Below, piece after piece: positions 22,887 to 35,893 of a stretch of 64,000 nucleotides of DNA; the stretch's first letter is position 1; every line of letters begins with the position of its first letter. This stretch comes from Aptenodytes patagonicus (Eukaryota > Chordata > Aves > Sphenisciformes > Spheniscidae): assembly GCF_965638725.1 (NCBI RefSeq), contig NC_134949.1, positions 108,420,586 to 108,484,585 of the forward strand, written 5' to 3'. Below the pieces are notes generated by a model. That model was given only the letters and a program-made list of their open reading frames with translations. It did no database searches and was not told where the DNA came from. The translations under genes and the position numbers were made by a program.

Positions 22887-25800
22887 ATGCTAAAAAGAAA
22901 TCTAATTTTTCTTATTTTCTCACAAACTCAATTTAACTCTTTGTGTTTGAAAGTCTCTTGCTATTTAGAGATCTCCCTGTAGGGGGGAGGTGGAGACACA
23001 CCTGTCTCAAGGCTCTGGCTTGCACTGGGTCTTACCATAAACACTCTGGTGTGTGTCCTGGCATTTTGTGTAAGAGTAAATATATTAGCAAAAGGCCTGG
23101 AGAATGAAGAGCAAAATCAGTGTGAAAATATAATAAAGTGACAAGGGGAGCAATTAAAATTAAATGAGAAGGAGATTCTGTAGATGAAATTAAGTTGGGA
23201 GACTGCTTTCTGGAAGATAAGTGGTTTAAATATAAATAGCATAATTATCCATGGAGACATTGATTACTTTCACGGAGTGTTAAACTTACGGTTTAATAAG
23301 CAAATACAATCTAGCAAGACTGTGTTGTCCTAAGCACAGGCCAACCATCAGTACTCAAACAGCTGTCAGTAATAAACTTTCTCATGACTTCCATCTTTCT
23401 GAGGGGAGAAAGAGGGAAGAAAGTGATCCCCTGCATTCTGTGATACCTGATCACAGGGGCTGAAACAGCAAATGCTTTCTAATTTAGAGTACCTAATCTC
23501 AGAACCTGGATCTTCAGCGACCTGAATCCTGGGGACAGGACTCCATGGGGCGGGGTAGTAGAAAATCACTTTATCAGATCAGCAATTCAAAAATAACAAA
23601 GTAATACATGGTAGAATTGAATGCAGTTGGAATGGTTTTGGTAATGTATTTCTTAATGTTTGGAACCTGATTTTATTGTTGAAGGGCTTAATGCTGAGGA
23701 TAATAAGATGTTGAATCTTCTTGTTTAGCTAAATATGGTAAAGCACTGCATATGCTTTAGGCTCAGTGTTACCCTTCTTGGAGGAGGAGAGAGTTTGGAG
23801 CTTTTTTTGGGGGGAGAATTAGGTCCTTGCTCAACTAATATTTTGGATTCAGCCTTTTCTGTTAGACAAGAGTTTATTTCTTTGTGCTGGCAGATCTGTT
23901 TCTTCTTGCTGACCTCCTGAAGATTCATCTTTAAGTAGAAAAGGTATCAATGGTCTTTGAATGTCAGCCCACTCTTAAAATACATTTTCTTCAAGAGAAA
24001 ATGTAATTACTTTTTTTAAAGCAGAAGCCCTTTTTTCATCTGTAATCTTTTGAGTAACTAGATATCTTGTTTTTATTTGCTTAAACCAATCATAATCTCT
24101 TTCCCTGGGTCCCTTCAAAAATCTATCCATCATGCTAAGAATTGCATCTCAGACCTAGCAAGTTTAAGATCCTTATCTTATTGCAGCATAAAGCCTGCTA
24201 AATCTTTGACATTTGCCTTCAGCTTTAAAAATTGTTTTTATACAACAATAAGTTTATGAAGTATATAGAGACAGCTTTATAATCTATTAGAAAATATTTT
24301 TCCTGTTCAAGCTTAGTAAAGCAAAGATCACTCATCCTGTATAAGCAGCACAACATGAATAAAGGTTGGGTTACTGCAGATTTTTGCAAGCTTTTTCCCA
24401 GTTAATTAAAATGTAGACTTGTTAAGGAAACTTGGTGGTGAGATATACTTTCACTAGAGATAGGAAAAAGGAGGAAGGAGGTACAGATGTACATTTTTCT
24501 GGTAAAGTTGCTTCAAATTGTGGTGTGCAGACTCTTACACGTACAACTGAAGCAAATCCTGGACTTGGGCCTTAAAAAAATGGAAGTTTTTATAATTATG
24601 GTGATATGGGATGTATGCTCAATTCAGTACAGCTAGCTCATTTAACAAAACTCAGTTAATTAACCTCAGTTAATCCTACTGATGCAACTCTGCAACTTGT
24701 GGTGTCTGCTCTAGCATGGATAGTGCTGGGGTCAAGTATAGAATCTGTAGAATGACAGTTGAAGAAAATGTGTGCTTTATTCTTTTTAAGGGTTATAACT
24801 TTTTAAGGGTTCTGAAGTTGTTGTGTGTGGATTTGTCTTGTTTTAGCTTTGCAGCTTAGAGAATTGCTGATCTTGTATATCCCTAAAATTACCTCTGGCT
24901 TTGAAATCTGAGGGTTGTTTACAATCTCTGGTACTTGCATGCCTGACTTGTGCTTGTTCTGCCGAGAAGAGGAAGATGGGGTTTATTTGGGGGTGTTGGG
25001 GTTTTTTTTCCCCTTGTGTTAATGCAAATTGCTGCACTGATTTCCTGTACCTTGTAGGGAAAATGCAGTGGTTTTGCTTCATGTATTCAGTTCAATTTAG
25101 AAAGAACTTGTGCAGGATGGAGATTATTCCAAAATGCTGTGTGGCTGTATCTTGCCCTGTGAGTCTTGGGGAATGCTTGTGCTTGAGGCAGATGCTGAAT
25201 CAAGCCACTTTTGCCCAACATCACGTACTTGCGGACTTTAAATCTGCCAGGTGTCTGTCCTCCAGAAACAGCACGCTTTGGTGGGCTGGGCGGGGAGCCA
25301 GCAGCTCTGAAGCTGTATTCCCACCTGTATCTGGTTTAATAATGCTTTGTCCTTACGTAACACTATTTTGCTGTTGTCTTTCACTTTTCTCTCTCCTTTC
25401 CTCCCCCGCAACTAGGCTGTTACTGAACCTTGCCAGCAGTACATAATAGGAGCATATTAGTGCTCTGACATCTTACAATCGGTTCAGATCCACAGCTTTG
25501 TCAGTGCTACCACGCTGCTAAAAACAGCCACCACCTTCTAATTCTTCACTTTTTTCTTTTTTTTTTTTTCCTCAGGATTGAGCATGGTATGCCTTGTGGT
25601 CTGTTGCTAATGCTAGTACTTTATATAGCAATTGCTGGGCAAAGTCAGGTGGTTTCTTATTTTTTTTTTTTTAATAAAATACAAGTTGGATTTTACCAGA
25701 GAGCTTGTAGTGAAGTAGCAAAAAGGCAGATATTTAGGGATTCATCTGGTATTTTTGCAAAGAGCTCACTGAGGGGAAAAAGCAGTTAATTGAGAAAATA

Positions 25801-28800
25801 TCTCGCAACTCACAGAACCAAAAATGCCAGCTGCTTTTGACAGTCTGATTATGGAAATCCAGTAGACACGGACACAGATGCTCTGATTGGCATTGACTGA
25901 TTGGATAGTGATTTTCATTGGAACCAAAAAAACCTTGGTGCTGAGTCATTTGAGGTTACAGACAATTACGGAATGTTCCTGTGGGGTAAAGTGTGCATGT
26001 TCCTTTAGCAGGATATGAGGTAATCTAGGATAGCCTAGTCCTCGGTGAAAGAGGGCTATGCTTCCAGTGGGACCTTAGAGGTAAGGATCCAGGCATTACC
26101 TGAGAAGTTGCTGTGCTCTAAACTAAAATCCTAGCTTTCTTCCATGATAATCTGGTGGTGGTGGTGTCTTTAATTAAAAAAAAAAAAAGAAAGAAGTAGC
26201 TGTAGCCTTTGACAGAAGTGTTTTGGGGGAAGCGTCAGCAGTGTCATCTTTGGCTGCCATACCTTGAGAGAGTAGTCTTTGGGCTAAGAGTGTTTGAAAA
26301 AGGCTGAAGTGAATCTTGTCTTTGGAGAACAGAAATAATATTGCTGCATACAGGTGTTTTGGTAAGCAGTCCCAAGAATAGGTGATAACATGATACGGAG
26401 GCGAAAGCTGTTTGTTTTTTTTAATTAAAGGTGAATATTGAGGACAGAAACACCTGGCTTTTTGTTTCATGCTAAAGTCTTCATATCTTTTTTTTCTCTT
26501 TTTATTAAGCATAGATATTTAAAACAAATAACAGTATAGCTTATTCAAGGCAGGAAGGCAGTAGAGACTTGTCAGGTGATTCCTGCAATAGACTCATTTT
26601 CTACAGGATGTCTCATGTTGGCTTAAAATTGTTAGAGTGAAAACTATGTCCGTAAACCACATCTTGCTAATTAATTATCTTCGCTTTTTGAAGTAAGCAC
26701 CTTCATTGTAACATGAACTTGTTGCCTTTGGATTTTAGCCTTTGGAAAGTAGATTAAAAAGCCCTTCATTGCCAGAATTCTTTCCCTCAGGTAGACAAGC
26801 AGTGCAATCAAACCTACTGCCTTCATCCATCTTTTGGTTAACTATATAGATTGAGCTTTAGTCTGTAACTATTGTCATCTTGCTAATTCAGTGTATGGTG
26901 GAATTGACACATCTCCTTTCTATTTTGAATCCCAAGGCATGGGGTGGATGGCTATCCATAAGAGTTCAGTTTTCTGTTTAATTATAGGGGATTTCTGTTC
27001 ATTTGCTTTTGCATTTTCTGGTGCACTTTTCAATGAGGGTAAAACACCAGGATGAAATGCTACAACTGCTTTGAGAATTCAAAAAGTTTAATATAACTCA
27101 AATTCTCTTATTCATTTTTTTCTCTCTATTCTGTGATATCGAGATGTACCTTGATGCCTGGAAGAAGTACATGTCAGTGTCATGGAAGTTGATAGGTGAG
27201 GCATAACCAAGGCCTCAGGTAGAAGTTGCTGTTCCCATTAGTTATGTCAAAAAAGTCAGGTAAGTCTGGCATTCAGGGAGTTCAGCTTGTGCAAAAACTT
27301 TCCCAAGTATAAAGATATAACTCAGAATAGTCTTAGACCTTCAACAGTCCCCTTTCTATAAGCTTGGAAAAAGCAGAGGAGAAGTACTGCTTGAGTGTGG
27401 GAAGAGGTGTGTGGCAAAAGCATTTAACTAGAAGATGGGGAGATAAGGATTTTCTGAGCTTAATGGCATGATGTCCTCATACTCATGGAATGGAAGGCAG
27501 TCTTGCAGTAAGCAAATAAATGTCTTGCTGACCTCAATTAACATTCATTCTGTTTGTGCCAGGACTGAATTTTTTTTCTTCAAGCCTGCTAGGTGCATAC
27601 TAGGTGAATAGCAGACAAATGTAAATGACCTCATTTTATCACTTGGATGGCATGAATACCTCAGAGTCCACCTTTAACTAAATTAGCCTGGAATGAAGAG
27701 CTATAGCTCTCTGTGTGGTGCATGGAGAGAACTATACTCCTGGGGTGTCCTGAATCGCCCTCTGTGTGCTTCACTGATCACATAGGAACATAGTCATAGC
27801 TCAGCCCAATGTTAATGTGAATTTGCTCATTATATCCGTGCTCATCTGATCTTAGTATGCCCAACCCTGAATTTGCCTCTCTTTTTTTAGATTTTTTTTT
27901 TTTAAAAAAATTATTTCTGGTGTTCTCTCACAGGAGAGAGATTTGTCTTACTATGAGACAGCACAAGAAATTACAGAAGTCACAAACTGGATGTCATTTT
28001 GTCTCTGTAATTCATGAGGAGATGCTGTACCCATAAATCACAAAAATCTAACAGCTGCAACTGCAGCCACATAAAACACTGACACAAGGGCAGCTGAGAA
28101 GCAGTGTAAGACAGATGAGACTGACTTTTTGTCAGCTGGCCACACCCTCCTGGAGAATATCTGGTGTCAAGCTGTCAGTCTACTTGACTTCAGAATGAAC
28201 AGAGTAAGCTGATAAAACAGTGTGAGTCCTATCACTTCTCCTTTCTTGGGAAAGTTTAGAGACTGACATAATTAATGAGATGTTCTGCCTTTTTACTCCT
28301 CTCCTGCTTTTTTTTTTCCCCTCCTCTGTATTGTGTCAGCTTGTAGCCTAAAATGATAATTTCTGGTCCAAAATTCTGTTTAAAGACTATGCCTGTACCC
28401 CATTGTATGAATAGATTGGCTCTGACAATAAAAAAATAATTGATGCAAACGCAAAGAAGGTCTTGAATCAACTCTCAGTTTGCTTCTGTCTTGGTAATGC
28501 CTCTAACTGAAATATCAAGTGTATCAAAGTATTGCTGAAGAGTAGGCCATCTCTGAAAATTATCAGGTTGTAACTTAGCTCTCTCTGATCTAGCTTCCAT
28601 AGATGTGGAAGAGGTATCTTTTTTCTTTTCTTTACATATAAACATATAATTCTAGTTGCAAAATGTTTCAATATGACAAGGAAATAATATACAGATAGAT
28701 CTATTGTTCCACTATGGGAATCCTGTGGCTGCACAAATAACTTTGATTTGCTATCATACTTTATTTCTGAATTATTTTCTACCCTCATAGTTACATATGC

Positions 28801-29225
28801 TTTATTCTGTTGGTTATTTAATAAGCCATTGAATAGTTGAAGTTGTTACAACAAGGTTTCCTTCAACATCAACCTCATCAAATATCAAAAGCCTTAGCTG
28901 AAGGGACCTATGCTGGTATATGAAATCACTGATAGTCATGGATTTAGAAGTCCATGAACTTCCGTTATTTTATTATTATACAGATAATGAAAAGGCAGAC
29001 AGTCAGTAATGAAGATCTTGTTCACAGATCTTGATTTGTCTTCCAAAACACTTCCTTGCTTCCTGTTCCACTTAAGCTCATGGTGTTAAAAGTGCTTTGG
29101 TCCCTGGCTTCTATTAAACCACCCTCAAATATCCTTTTGTTTTATCTAAGGGTTACATTTGTTGTTATTTGCATTATGGCAAACTTAATTTCACATAAAC
29201 TTAATTTGGTCCATCCAGATAGATA
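22887..29225. other. Unique AT-rich noncoding DNA
   Basis: No supported gene. The longest open frame (24901-25446, plus, 181 codons) begins at a TTG codon, is unusually cysteine-rich and shows no family I know, so I treat it as chance. Pyrimidine tracts ending in CAG occur near 25558-25577, but no clear exon follows. Homopolymers include T runs near 25550-25570 and 25659-25672, an A12 run near 26178, and a T12-A7 block near 27890-27910. Confidence 0.55.
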
Positions 29226-30968
29226 TAGAATCATAGAATCATTGAGGTTGGAAAAGACCTCTAAGATCATCGAGTCCAACCGTCAACCCAACACCACCAT
29301 GCCCACTAAACCATGTCCCTAAGCACCTCATCTACACGTTTTTTAAATACCTCCAGGGATGGGGACTCAACCACTTCCCTGGGCAGCCTGTCCCAATGTT
29401 TCACCACTCTTTCAGTAAAGACATTTTTCCTTACATCCAATCTAAACCTCCCCTGCCGCAACTTGAGGCCATTTCCTCTCGTCCTATCACTTGTTACTTC
29501 AGAGAAAAGACCAACACCCACCTCGCTACAACCTCCTTTCAGGTAGTTGTAGAGAGCGATGAGGTCTCCCCTCAGCCTCCTTTTCTCCAGGCTAAACAGT
29601 CCCAGTTCCCTCAGCTGCTCCTCATAAGACTTGTTCTCCAGACCCCTCACCAGCCTCGTTGCCCTTCTCTGGACACGCTCCAGCACCTCAACGTCCTTCT
29701 TGTAGTGAGGGGCCCAAAACTGAACACAGTATTCGAGGTGCGGCCTCACCAGGGCCGAGTACAGGGGCACGATCACTTCCCTACTCCTGCTGGCCACACT
29801 ATTTCTGATACAGGCCAGGATGCCATTGGCCTTCTTGGCCGCCTGGGCACACTGCCGGCTCATGTTCAGCCGGCTGTTGACCAACACCCCCAGGTCCTTT
29901 TCTGCTGGGCAGCTTTCCAGCCACTCTTCCCCAAGCCTGTAGCGCTGCATGGGGTTGTTGTGGCCGAAGTGCAGGACCCGGCACTTGTCCTTGTTGAACC
30001 TCATACAGTTGGCCTCGGCCCATTGATCCAGCCTGTCCAGGTCCCTCTGCAGAGCCTTCCTACCCTCGAGCAGATCAACACTCCCGCCCAACTTGGTGTC
30101 GTCTGCAAACTTACTGAGGGTGCACTCGATCCCCTCATCCAGATCATCGATAAAGATATTAAACAGGACCAGCCCCAGTACTGAGCCCTGGGGAACACCG
30201 CTCGTGACCGGCCGCCAACTGGATGTAACTCCATTCACCACAACTCTCTGGGCCCGGCCGTCCAGCCAGTTTTTGACCCAGCGCAGAGTCCACCTGTCTA
30301 AGCCGTGAGCCGCCAGCTTCTCTAGGAGAATGCTGTGGGAGACAGTGTCAAAGGCCTTGCTGAAGTCCAGGTAGACCACAGCCACAGCCTTTCCCTCATC
30401 CACTAGGCGGGTCACCTGGTCATAGAAGGAGATCAGGTTGGTCAGGCAGGACCTGCCTCTCATGAACCCGTGCTGGCTAGGCCGGATCCCCTGGTTGTCC
30501 CACTCATGCCTTGTGAGCGCCCTCAAGATGAACCGCTCCATAATCTTCCCCGGCACCGAGGTCAGGCTGACAGGCCTGTAGTTCCCTGGATCCTCCTTCT
30601 GGCCCTTCTTGTAGATGGGTGTCATGTTGGCAAGCCTCCAGTCATCTGGGACCTCCCCCGTTAACCAGGACTGCTGATAAATGATGGAGAGTGGCTTGGC
30701 GAGCACCTCCGCCAGCTCTCTCAGCACTCTCGGGTGGATCCCATCTGGCCCCATAGACTTGTGAGCATCCAGGTGGCATAGCAGGTCATTGACTGCTTCC
30801 TCCTGGATTATGGGGGGTTCATCCTGCTCGCCGTCCCCGTCTTCCAGCTCGGGGGGCCAAGTACCCTGAGGATAACTGGTCTGCCTGTTAAAGACTGAGG
30901 CAAAGGCGGCATTGAGTACCTCAGCCTTTTCCTCATCCTCAGTGACAATGTTCCCCCTTTGCATCCAA
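29226..30968 (-). mobile_element. CR1 LINE, 5'-truncated (copy B)
   Basis: This 1,743-bp CR1 on the minus strand has its 3' end at 29226, where the 8-mer ATTCTATG is repeated as typical for CR1, with no poly(A). It comprises the reverse-transcriptase part of ORF2, the ORF2 C-terminus and a short 3' UTR of about 80 bp. The 5' part (ORF1 and the endonuclease) is missing. Homology with the longer copy C stops at TTGGATGCA (complement of 30961-30968). It is immediately joined to a T4 tract and a tRNA-Ile-like sequence. Copies B and C differ at roughly 28 of about 550 aligned residues by eye, so both belong to one closely related subfamily. Confidence 0.96.
29306..30958 (-). pseudogene. CR1 ORF2 fragment: reverse transcriptase
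   Basis: This is an uninterrupted reading frame of about 550 residues for the reverse-transcriptase half of CR1 ORF2, which in an intact element copies the LINE RNA at the target site. Counting from a GTG at 30979, the RT motifs are YLDFSKAFD at residues 203-211 (motif A, catalytic Asp205), GVPQGSVLG at 261-269 (motif B) and FADD at 291-294 (motif C, catalytic Asp pair). NYRPVSLTS near 133-141 marks the start of the core fold. The frame ends in LRDMV and a stop. The first seven residues are out of the CR1 frame, because an extra A in the A/G run near 30958 shifts it. There is no endonuclease domain and no proper start codon, so this is a dead fragment despite the open frame. Confidence 0.93.
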
Positions 30969-30969
30969 G

Positions 30970-30973
30970 AAAA
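30970..30973 (-). terminator. Pol III terminator T4 after the tRNA-Ile-like sequence
   Basis: On the minus strand TTTT occurs 7 bases beyond the discriminator base of the tRNA, the usual place for an RNA polymerase III terminator. CR1 homology begins one base after it (TTGGATGCA from 30968), so the terminator is the tRNA/CR1 junction. Confidence 0.75.
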
Positions 30974-30980
30974 GACCACT

Positions 30981-31055
30981 TGGCCCGTACGGGGATCGAA
31001 CCCACAACCTTGGCGTTATTAGCACCATGCTCTAACCAACTAGAGCTAACAGGCC
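30981..31055 (-). tRNA. tRNA-Ile (anticodon AAT)-like sequence, probably a retropseudogene
   Basis: The minus strand folds into a complete cloverleaf of 75 nt including discriminator A. The acceptor is GGCCTGT/ACGGGCC with one U-G pair, the D stem GCTC/GAGC, and the anticodon stem TGGTG/CGCCA with loop CTAATAA (anticodon AAT, Ile). The T stem GTGGG/CCCGT carries loop TTCGATC, and the B-box GGTTCGATCC is intact. Compared with the vertebrate tRNA-Ile(AAT) sequence I remember, it has one extra T in the D loop (inside the A-box) and four substitutions. Three of these look like CpG transitions (positions 26, 48 and 50). A T4 terminator follows. It could be a degenerate functional gene, but fusion to a CR1 at the terminator and the CpG-type decay favour a reverse-transcribed copy. 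Confidence 0.88.
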
Positions 31056-34000
31056 TGCCCTAAAAAGAAACCATATAGTTTCACTATGGACCATGGGAAA
31101 GGACGACAAGAGATGCTTTCTGGGACCCTAATTGCAGAGGTCCCAATTCTGTATCTGTATTTTTATGGGACATGCAGAATATGTATGCATATGTAGAAGC
31201 TTTGTGAGAGGAATGAGGAAAGTGGATAGAGAAGGGAGGGATCTTTACATCAATCTCTGAACTAGCTATACAAGGCTAGTACTGTTACCTGATTCCAAAT
31301 TGCTTCATAGAAAGAGGTTCACTGCGGAGGAAGTCCTGGTTCCTTTTTCAGCTTAGGGATTTTCCATCAGATGAGCTGAAGTTCAGTAAAAGTGTGATAG
31401 CTCTTTGAGCATGTTTCGGTAGCTTTATTAGGAAACTTCAACATTAAGCTTTGAAGAGAGAATTTGCTGTGAACTGGGATACATAAAGTTTAAGGCTGAG
31501 CGCCTTATGTTGTGTTTTAGCAGGGTCAGGGTAGGAACTGGTAAACTTTTAAAGGAAATAGAGGTGTTTTGGTGGTTTTGTTTGGGTTGTTGGGTTTGTT
31601 TTCTTTATTTGTTGTGTCTTACTAAAAATCTAGTCCGAAATCATACCTGGAGGAAAAATTGTTGACTGTTGGGTTTTGTTTTGTTTTTTTAATTAAAAAT
31701 AAAATAAAAACCCTCAGGCTGAAATAGTTTCCTGAGGTAGTGAAATGTTTTGACTTTACTGGGCTTTCAAAGGAACTGTATGCAAAGTAAAAGCAAGGCA
31801 CAGACCCCTTAGCCCAAGGTCTACAGTAGGTGCTTCAGATGTGGAGGGCCTCAGCTCCAGGCTGGCTCTGTGCCCTGGTCACCCACATCCTGGAAGGATG
31901 CCCTGGGTACCAGGCGTGTTGTGGTGTGGGTGCCTGAATCTATGCGCAGCACTGGCGTGCATCTCTGTGCACAGCACTGGTGTCTCTTATCTCTGCGGTG
32001 CTTTGCAGAGATTGAATTGATTAACATGGAAACTAGTCCAGTTTTGATCTTTGGAAAAGTTGGAAAAAATGTGACCATAAGCCAAAACCCAGTAATATTT
32101 GATATCGATAGTAGTACAAAGTATGTGAAGAGTTCTAAAAGGTAATGCAAGAGAACCATCCATTTGAGGAATATTGTCTGATATGCAAGTTAATAGAGAA
32201 TGACAGTTGTTCTTTTGTTGGTTTTTTAAGTATATATATACAAAATGGATAAACATTAAACAAAGATACAAGATTGTTTATCTCCCCCTATGGAAGATTG
32301 CATTCAAAATATCTGTAATGACCTTGGCATTCAGCTTAATGAATAAATGGAGTATTCAGCCATATCTGATAATTAAAATGAGGCATGCTTAATTGACTTA
32401 GCACCCAACTAATCAGCAGTTAGTGCAGTCCTGAAAATTGCTAAGTTATTTCATCTTAGAGGGTCAGAGCACGCGTGTAGAGAAGGGACAATCTAGGCTT
32501 TATACCTTAATCATGAAGCAAGTATAAATGGCAAACAGTAATTGATGCGGCCCAGAGGTTTCGGTCAGTAGCGTGGCCTTGATCCACGCTCTCCTCAGAC
32601 ATCTACAAAATGTTTATAATTCTAGAACAAAATTTTGTTAGTTGATGTCCTGCAGGAAATTGCACTGGAGGATCTGTTAGATTGCAAGCAAAACAGCTCT
32701 GCCATTGGCAGAGCAGCAAGTTAGATTGGGTTCATTTTTTAAAAAAGTGTGGTTTTTAGTTGCCACTGTGTGAATGTCCCAGAATAGCCTGCTGGGATTT
32801 TATTCAAAGTACATATTGAGTTACAGTGCCTGACTTGACACCTGCAAATATCTCTGCCCCAATTTTACTTGGCTACAGACAGTGATTCAGAACTAAATGA
32901 GATAATTTCTTCCAAAATCTTTCCCTCTCAGCAGGGATTTTTCCATTGCTCACAGGAATGACTTAGTATTCAGAGCCAAAACAGTGATGTTTGAGGAAGA
33001 AGCCATCAATTTAGTTCCCTGCACAAGGGATAATCAATGGAAACCTTGCTTTCACCGTTTGTGTTCAGAAATCCCAGGTTAACAAAGGACTTGGAACAAG
33101 ACGATTCCTGCTGTACTATTTTTTTCATTTCCTTTGAACTGGTTTTTTAATAAACTTTTTTCTTAATTTTAAAATATGAAATGGTTTTCACACATCTTGA
33201 TCAGCAAGTAGCAACTGTGAGGATTTTTTTTTTAGGGGTTTTGCATTTATTTAGAGGAGCTGAGGGTTAAATGTGCTACATGAGTAGCTATGTGCCCTGA
33301 ATGAACAGGAATGGCGGCAGTGTCTGGATGTTGGTTCCACCACCTTTGAGTTGCTGTCTTGTCCCTGATTTTAGCAGTAGGTGTCTTTAGAGGGCACAGG
33401 ATTTACCATACTTCTCCCTACTGGAAAACAGCCCTGGGGCATTGCAGGTCTAGCAGTGAAATGGATGGGAGTGGGGAAGGTGAGGCCTCAGCCTCCATGT
33501 TGGGCCCGTGATCATTTGCAGGCATATCTGTCACACAAATCCCTGCAGAGGCACCTGCTGCTTTCCTGTTGTTAAAAATCTGGACATCCTACACGTGATC
33601 TTGATAAATGAGGAAGCAAGTGATAAAATGCAGAGGGAGTCTATATTCAACTTTTTCTCCTTTGTCTCTGTTCACCTGCTTGCTGATGCTGTTTGTCTTT
33701 GAAAATCATCATAGGTATAAAACAATGGAAAAGTAAGTGATTTTATTATTTTTTTATGTATGTGCTAGAATACTGCTTTCAGCTTTTGACTTATTTCAGT
33801 GCCAGGCTTCAGACACTTAATGTTTTGTGAGTTGGGGCTTTGCAGACCTACCCTGAATATATTGCTCAAAAAACAGATCCTTGATCTGGCATCAGCAAAC
33901 TTCATTTAAATTGGTTTTAAACCTGATCTTTGTACCTCATCTGATGCACCAGCTGCAAGGGGTCAGTGTATCAATTGTGAATCTTCACAAACTTCAGGAG

Positions 34001-35893
34001 ACTTGGAATTTGCTTGTGGAACAAAAGGGGAGCCTTGCCAAGCCACTGCTGCAAAGCATCATGTAGCCTTTCAAATGACAGATTTTACCTGTCAGTGTCG
34101 GATTTCAGTGTAGTCAAGAATGTACCATGAAGGTATTGACAAAACATCCTGTCCTCTAAGGTGAATGTTTATTATAGCGATGCCTGAGGATATTTCAGCT
34201 TTTTTTGGTCAGACCAATACTGCAAAGTATACATAGACACTAACTGAACTGTTAGCAGGGTTTGCAAAGAATACTAATAGGGTTGTTATAGCAGTGGTGA
34301 TCTAAGAATAAAAGTGAGGTAAAGGTCCCATGCAGAAGCAGTATTCTTAGACTTACTGATAACTAGCTATGTCCTGTAAAGTTTCTAGAGTAAGGCATTT
34401 CTGTTGTTAAAAATATTTGGAGCTCAGACTAGAGATTTTCTGTAAACATCTGTAAATATGAAAATAGCTTTTGGACACCCTTTGGAGGGAATCCAGGTGT
34501 GGCCTTTTTTTGCAGTCCCTATTCTGCACCCACTCCACTTTGCCAACCATGGTTTTAACTGAGTCTGTTTACCTGTGGGAAGTTAGTGCTGGACACTTTG
34601 TTCTCTACATGATATTGTACTGGCTTAAATAACATGTTTTGTAGAGAGGCACAGAGGAAAACACTGAATGGCATGTTTTTCTTAGATATTTCTAAGTGTT
34701 CTCTTTCTCTTAGTGTTCTATAGTGAATGCTGAGTATTTGTACAGCCTACCTGAGATGATGATGACCTCTTATCCAGCTGTGATGCTGGTGCTTGCTGTC
34801 CTCGTTGCTGATATTAAGTGTGTTTCACCAGTCTCTCATGATCCACCCTCAGTGGGTATTAAAGTTGATCCTTATGATTGAAATGGATTATAAAGGAGAC
34901 AAACTTCTCCTGTGTGTTGCCTTTCGGTTATTTATCACTGTGAACAGTCTGGAAATAATGTTAATTTGGTATGATACTTGATGGCCAGAATGTAGGGTTG
35001 ATGAAAACAGAAGTGCTACCAAGACTGCTACTGGAAAGAAGCAGAAAGGAGGACAGCGTCTCCCTCTCTGCTGCCGCTAACATCCAGCTTTGACACAACT
35101 CAGCTGCATCCTTCTAGAACTGTCATGGGGCAGGAGTGCACTGGGCTGGGATGGGCTTGGGTGAGAAGCTGCCCTCAGACACCCTTGGGAAGGTACCCAG
35201 ACTTAGCTTATATCGTGCTTCAGTTTCCCTGCCTCCCTCTGTGGCTTTAATTGAAACTCCATGCTGGAGGAGAGCAAAGGAGCAGGTCAAGGGAGCTGTG
35301 CCTCCTACAGGGGACAAGAACACAGAAATCAAAATCTTTTGGATGCCTTCAGTACGCTGTTGTCTTCTGCAGCAGTGGTTGATTTGAGATCAGAAGTCAG
35401 CTCTTCCACAGATGGACTGATAGTGATGTGAGAATGGTTGTTCTTGTCTCTAGGAGGACTTCCTTTCTCTGCAGGTGAGGAAAAACCCAAATATGCAGCA
35501 AATGCAAAATAAGAAGGAGGGAGGGTGGTTCTCTTTGCATTAGCATGCCAGCAAACCTCAGGTGAGTACCTACTCCTCAAGTGAGTTAGCTCAATGATCA
35601 TGAAGATCTGATAAGGATTGAGTTATAACATAACCCTGGGTGTCCTATGTTGGATTTGAGAGCACGTATTCTGTCTCAGTGTCCCATATGCTTTGCTCCT
35701 GGTATGCGGTCTGCTTTCCATGTATACTTTGCTTGGCTAAATGAGCAAAAGTCTTAGTCTTCCAATGCAAAATGAACCACCTGAACTCTTTAGAGGCAGC
35801 ACAATTACAGAGAGAGCACAGTTATTCTCTGTAGATCAGAGATGAAATCTCATTTAGAAGACTCTCCTGCACCCAGTATCATTGATTTAGAAG
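31056..35893. other. Unique noncoding DNA
   Basis: No supported gene. A short GC-richer patch lies at about 35,040-35,330, with overlapping open frames on both strands. The DNA just outside the tRNA (31,056-31,080) is purine-rich. I could not find a convincing target-site duplicate of the sequence to the left of 29,226. That is not decisive, because CR1 usually does not leave clear duplications. Confidence 0.55.

Noticed and set aside
24901..25446. 181-codon cysteine-rich plus-strand frame
   Set aside because: It begins at TTG rather than ATG, the cysteine spacing follows no family I know, and T-rich sequence encodes much of its hydrophobic C-terminus.
29396..30184. 262-codon plus-strand open frame over CR1 copy B, with an equal-length frame at 47023-47811 over copy C
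   Set aside because: Both are antisense shadows of the CR1 reverse-transcriptase frame. Equal length reflects shared ancestry of the two CR1 copies, not a conserved antisense gene.
29226..31080. Target-site duplication around the CR1/tRNA chimera
   Set aside because: Only a short ATATAG-like match is shared by the two flanks. That overlaps the CR1 tail and is too short to claim.
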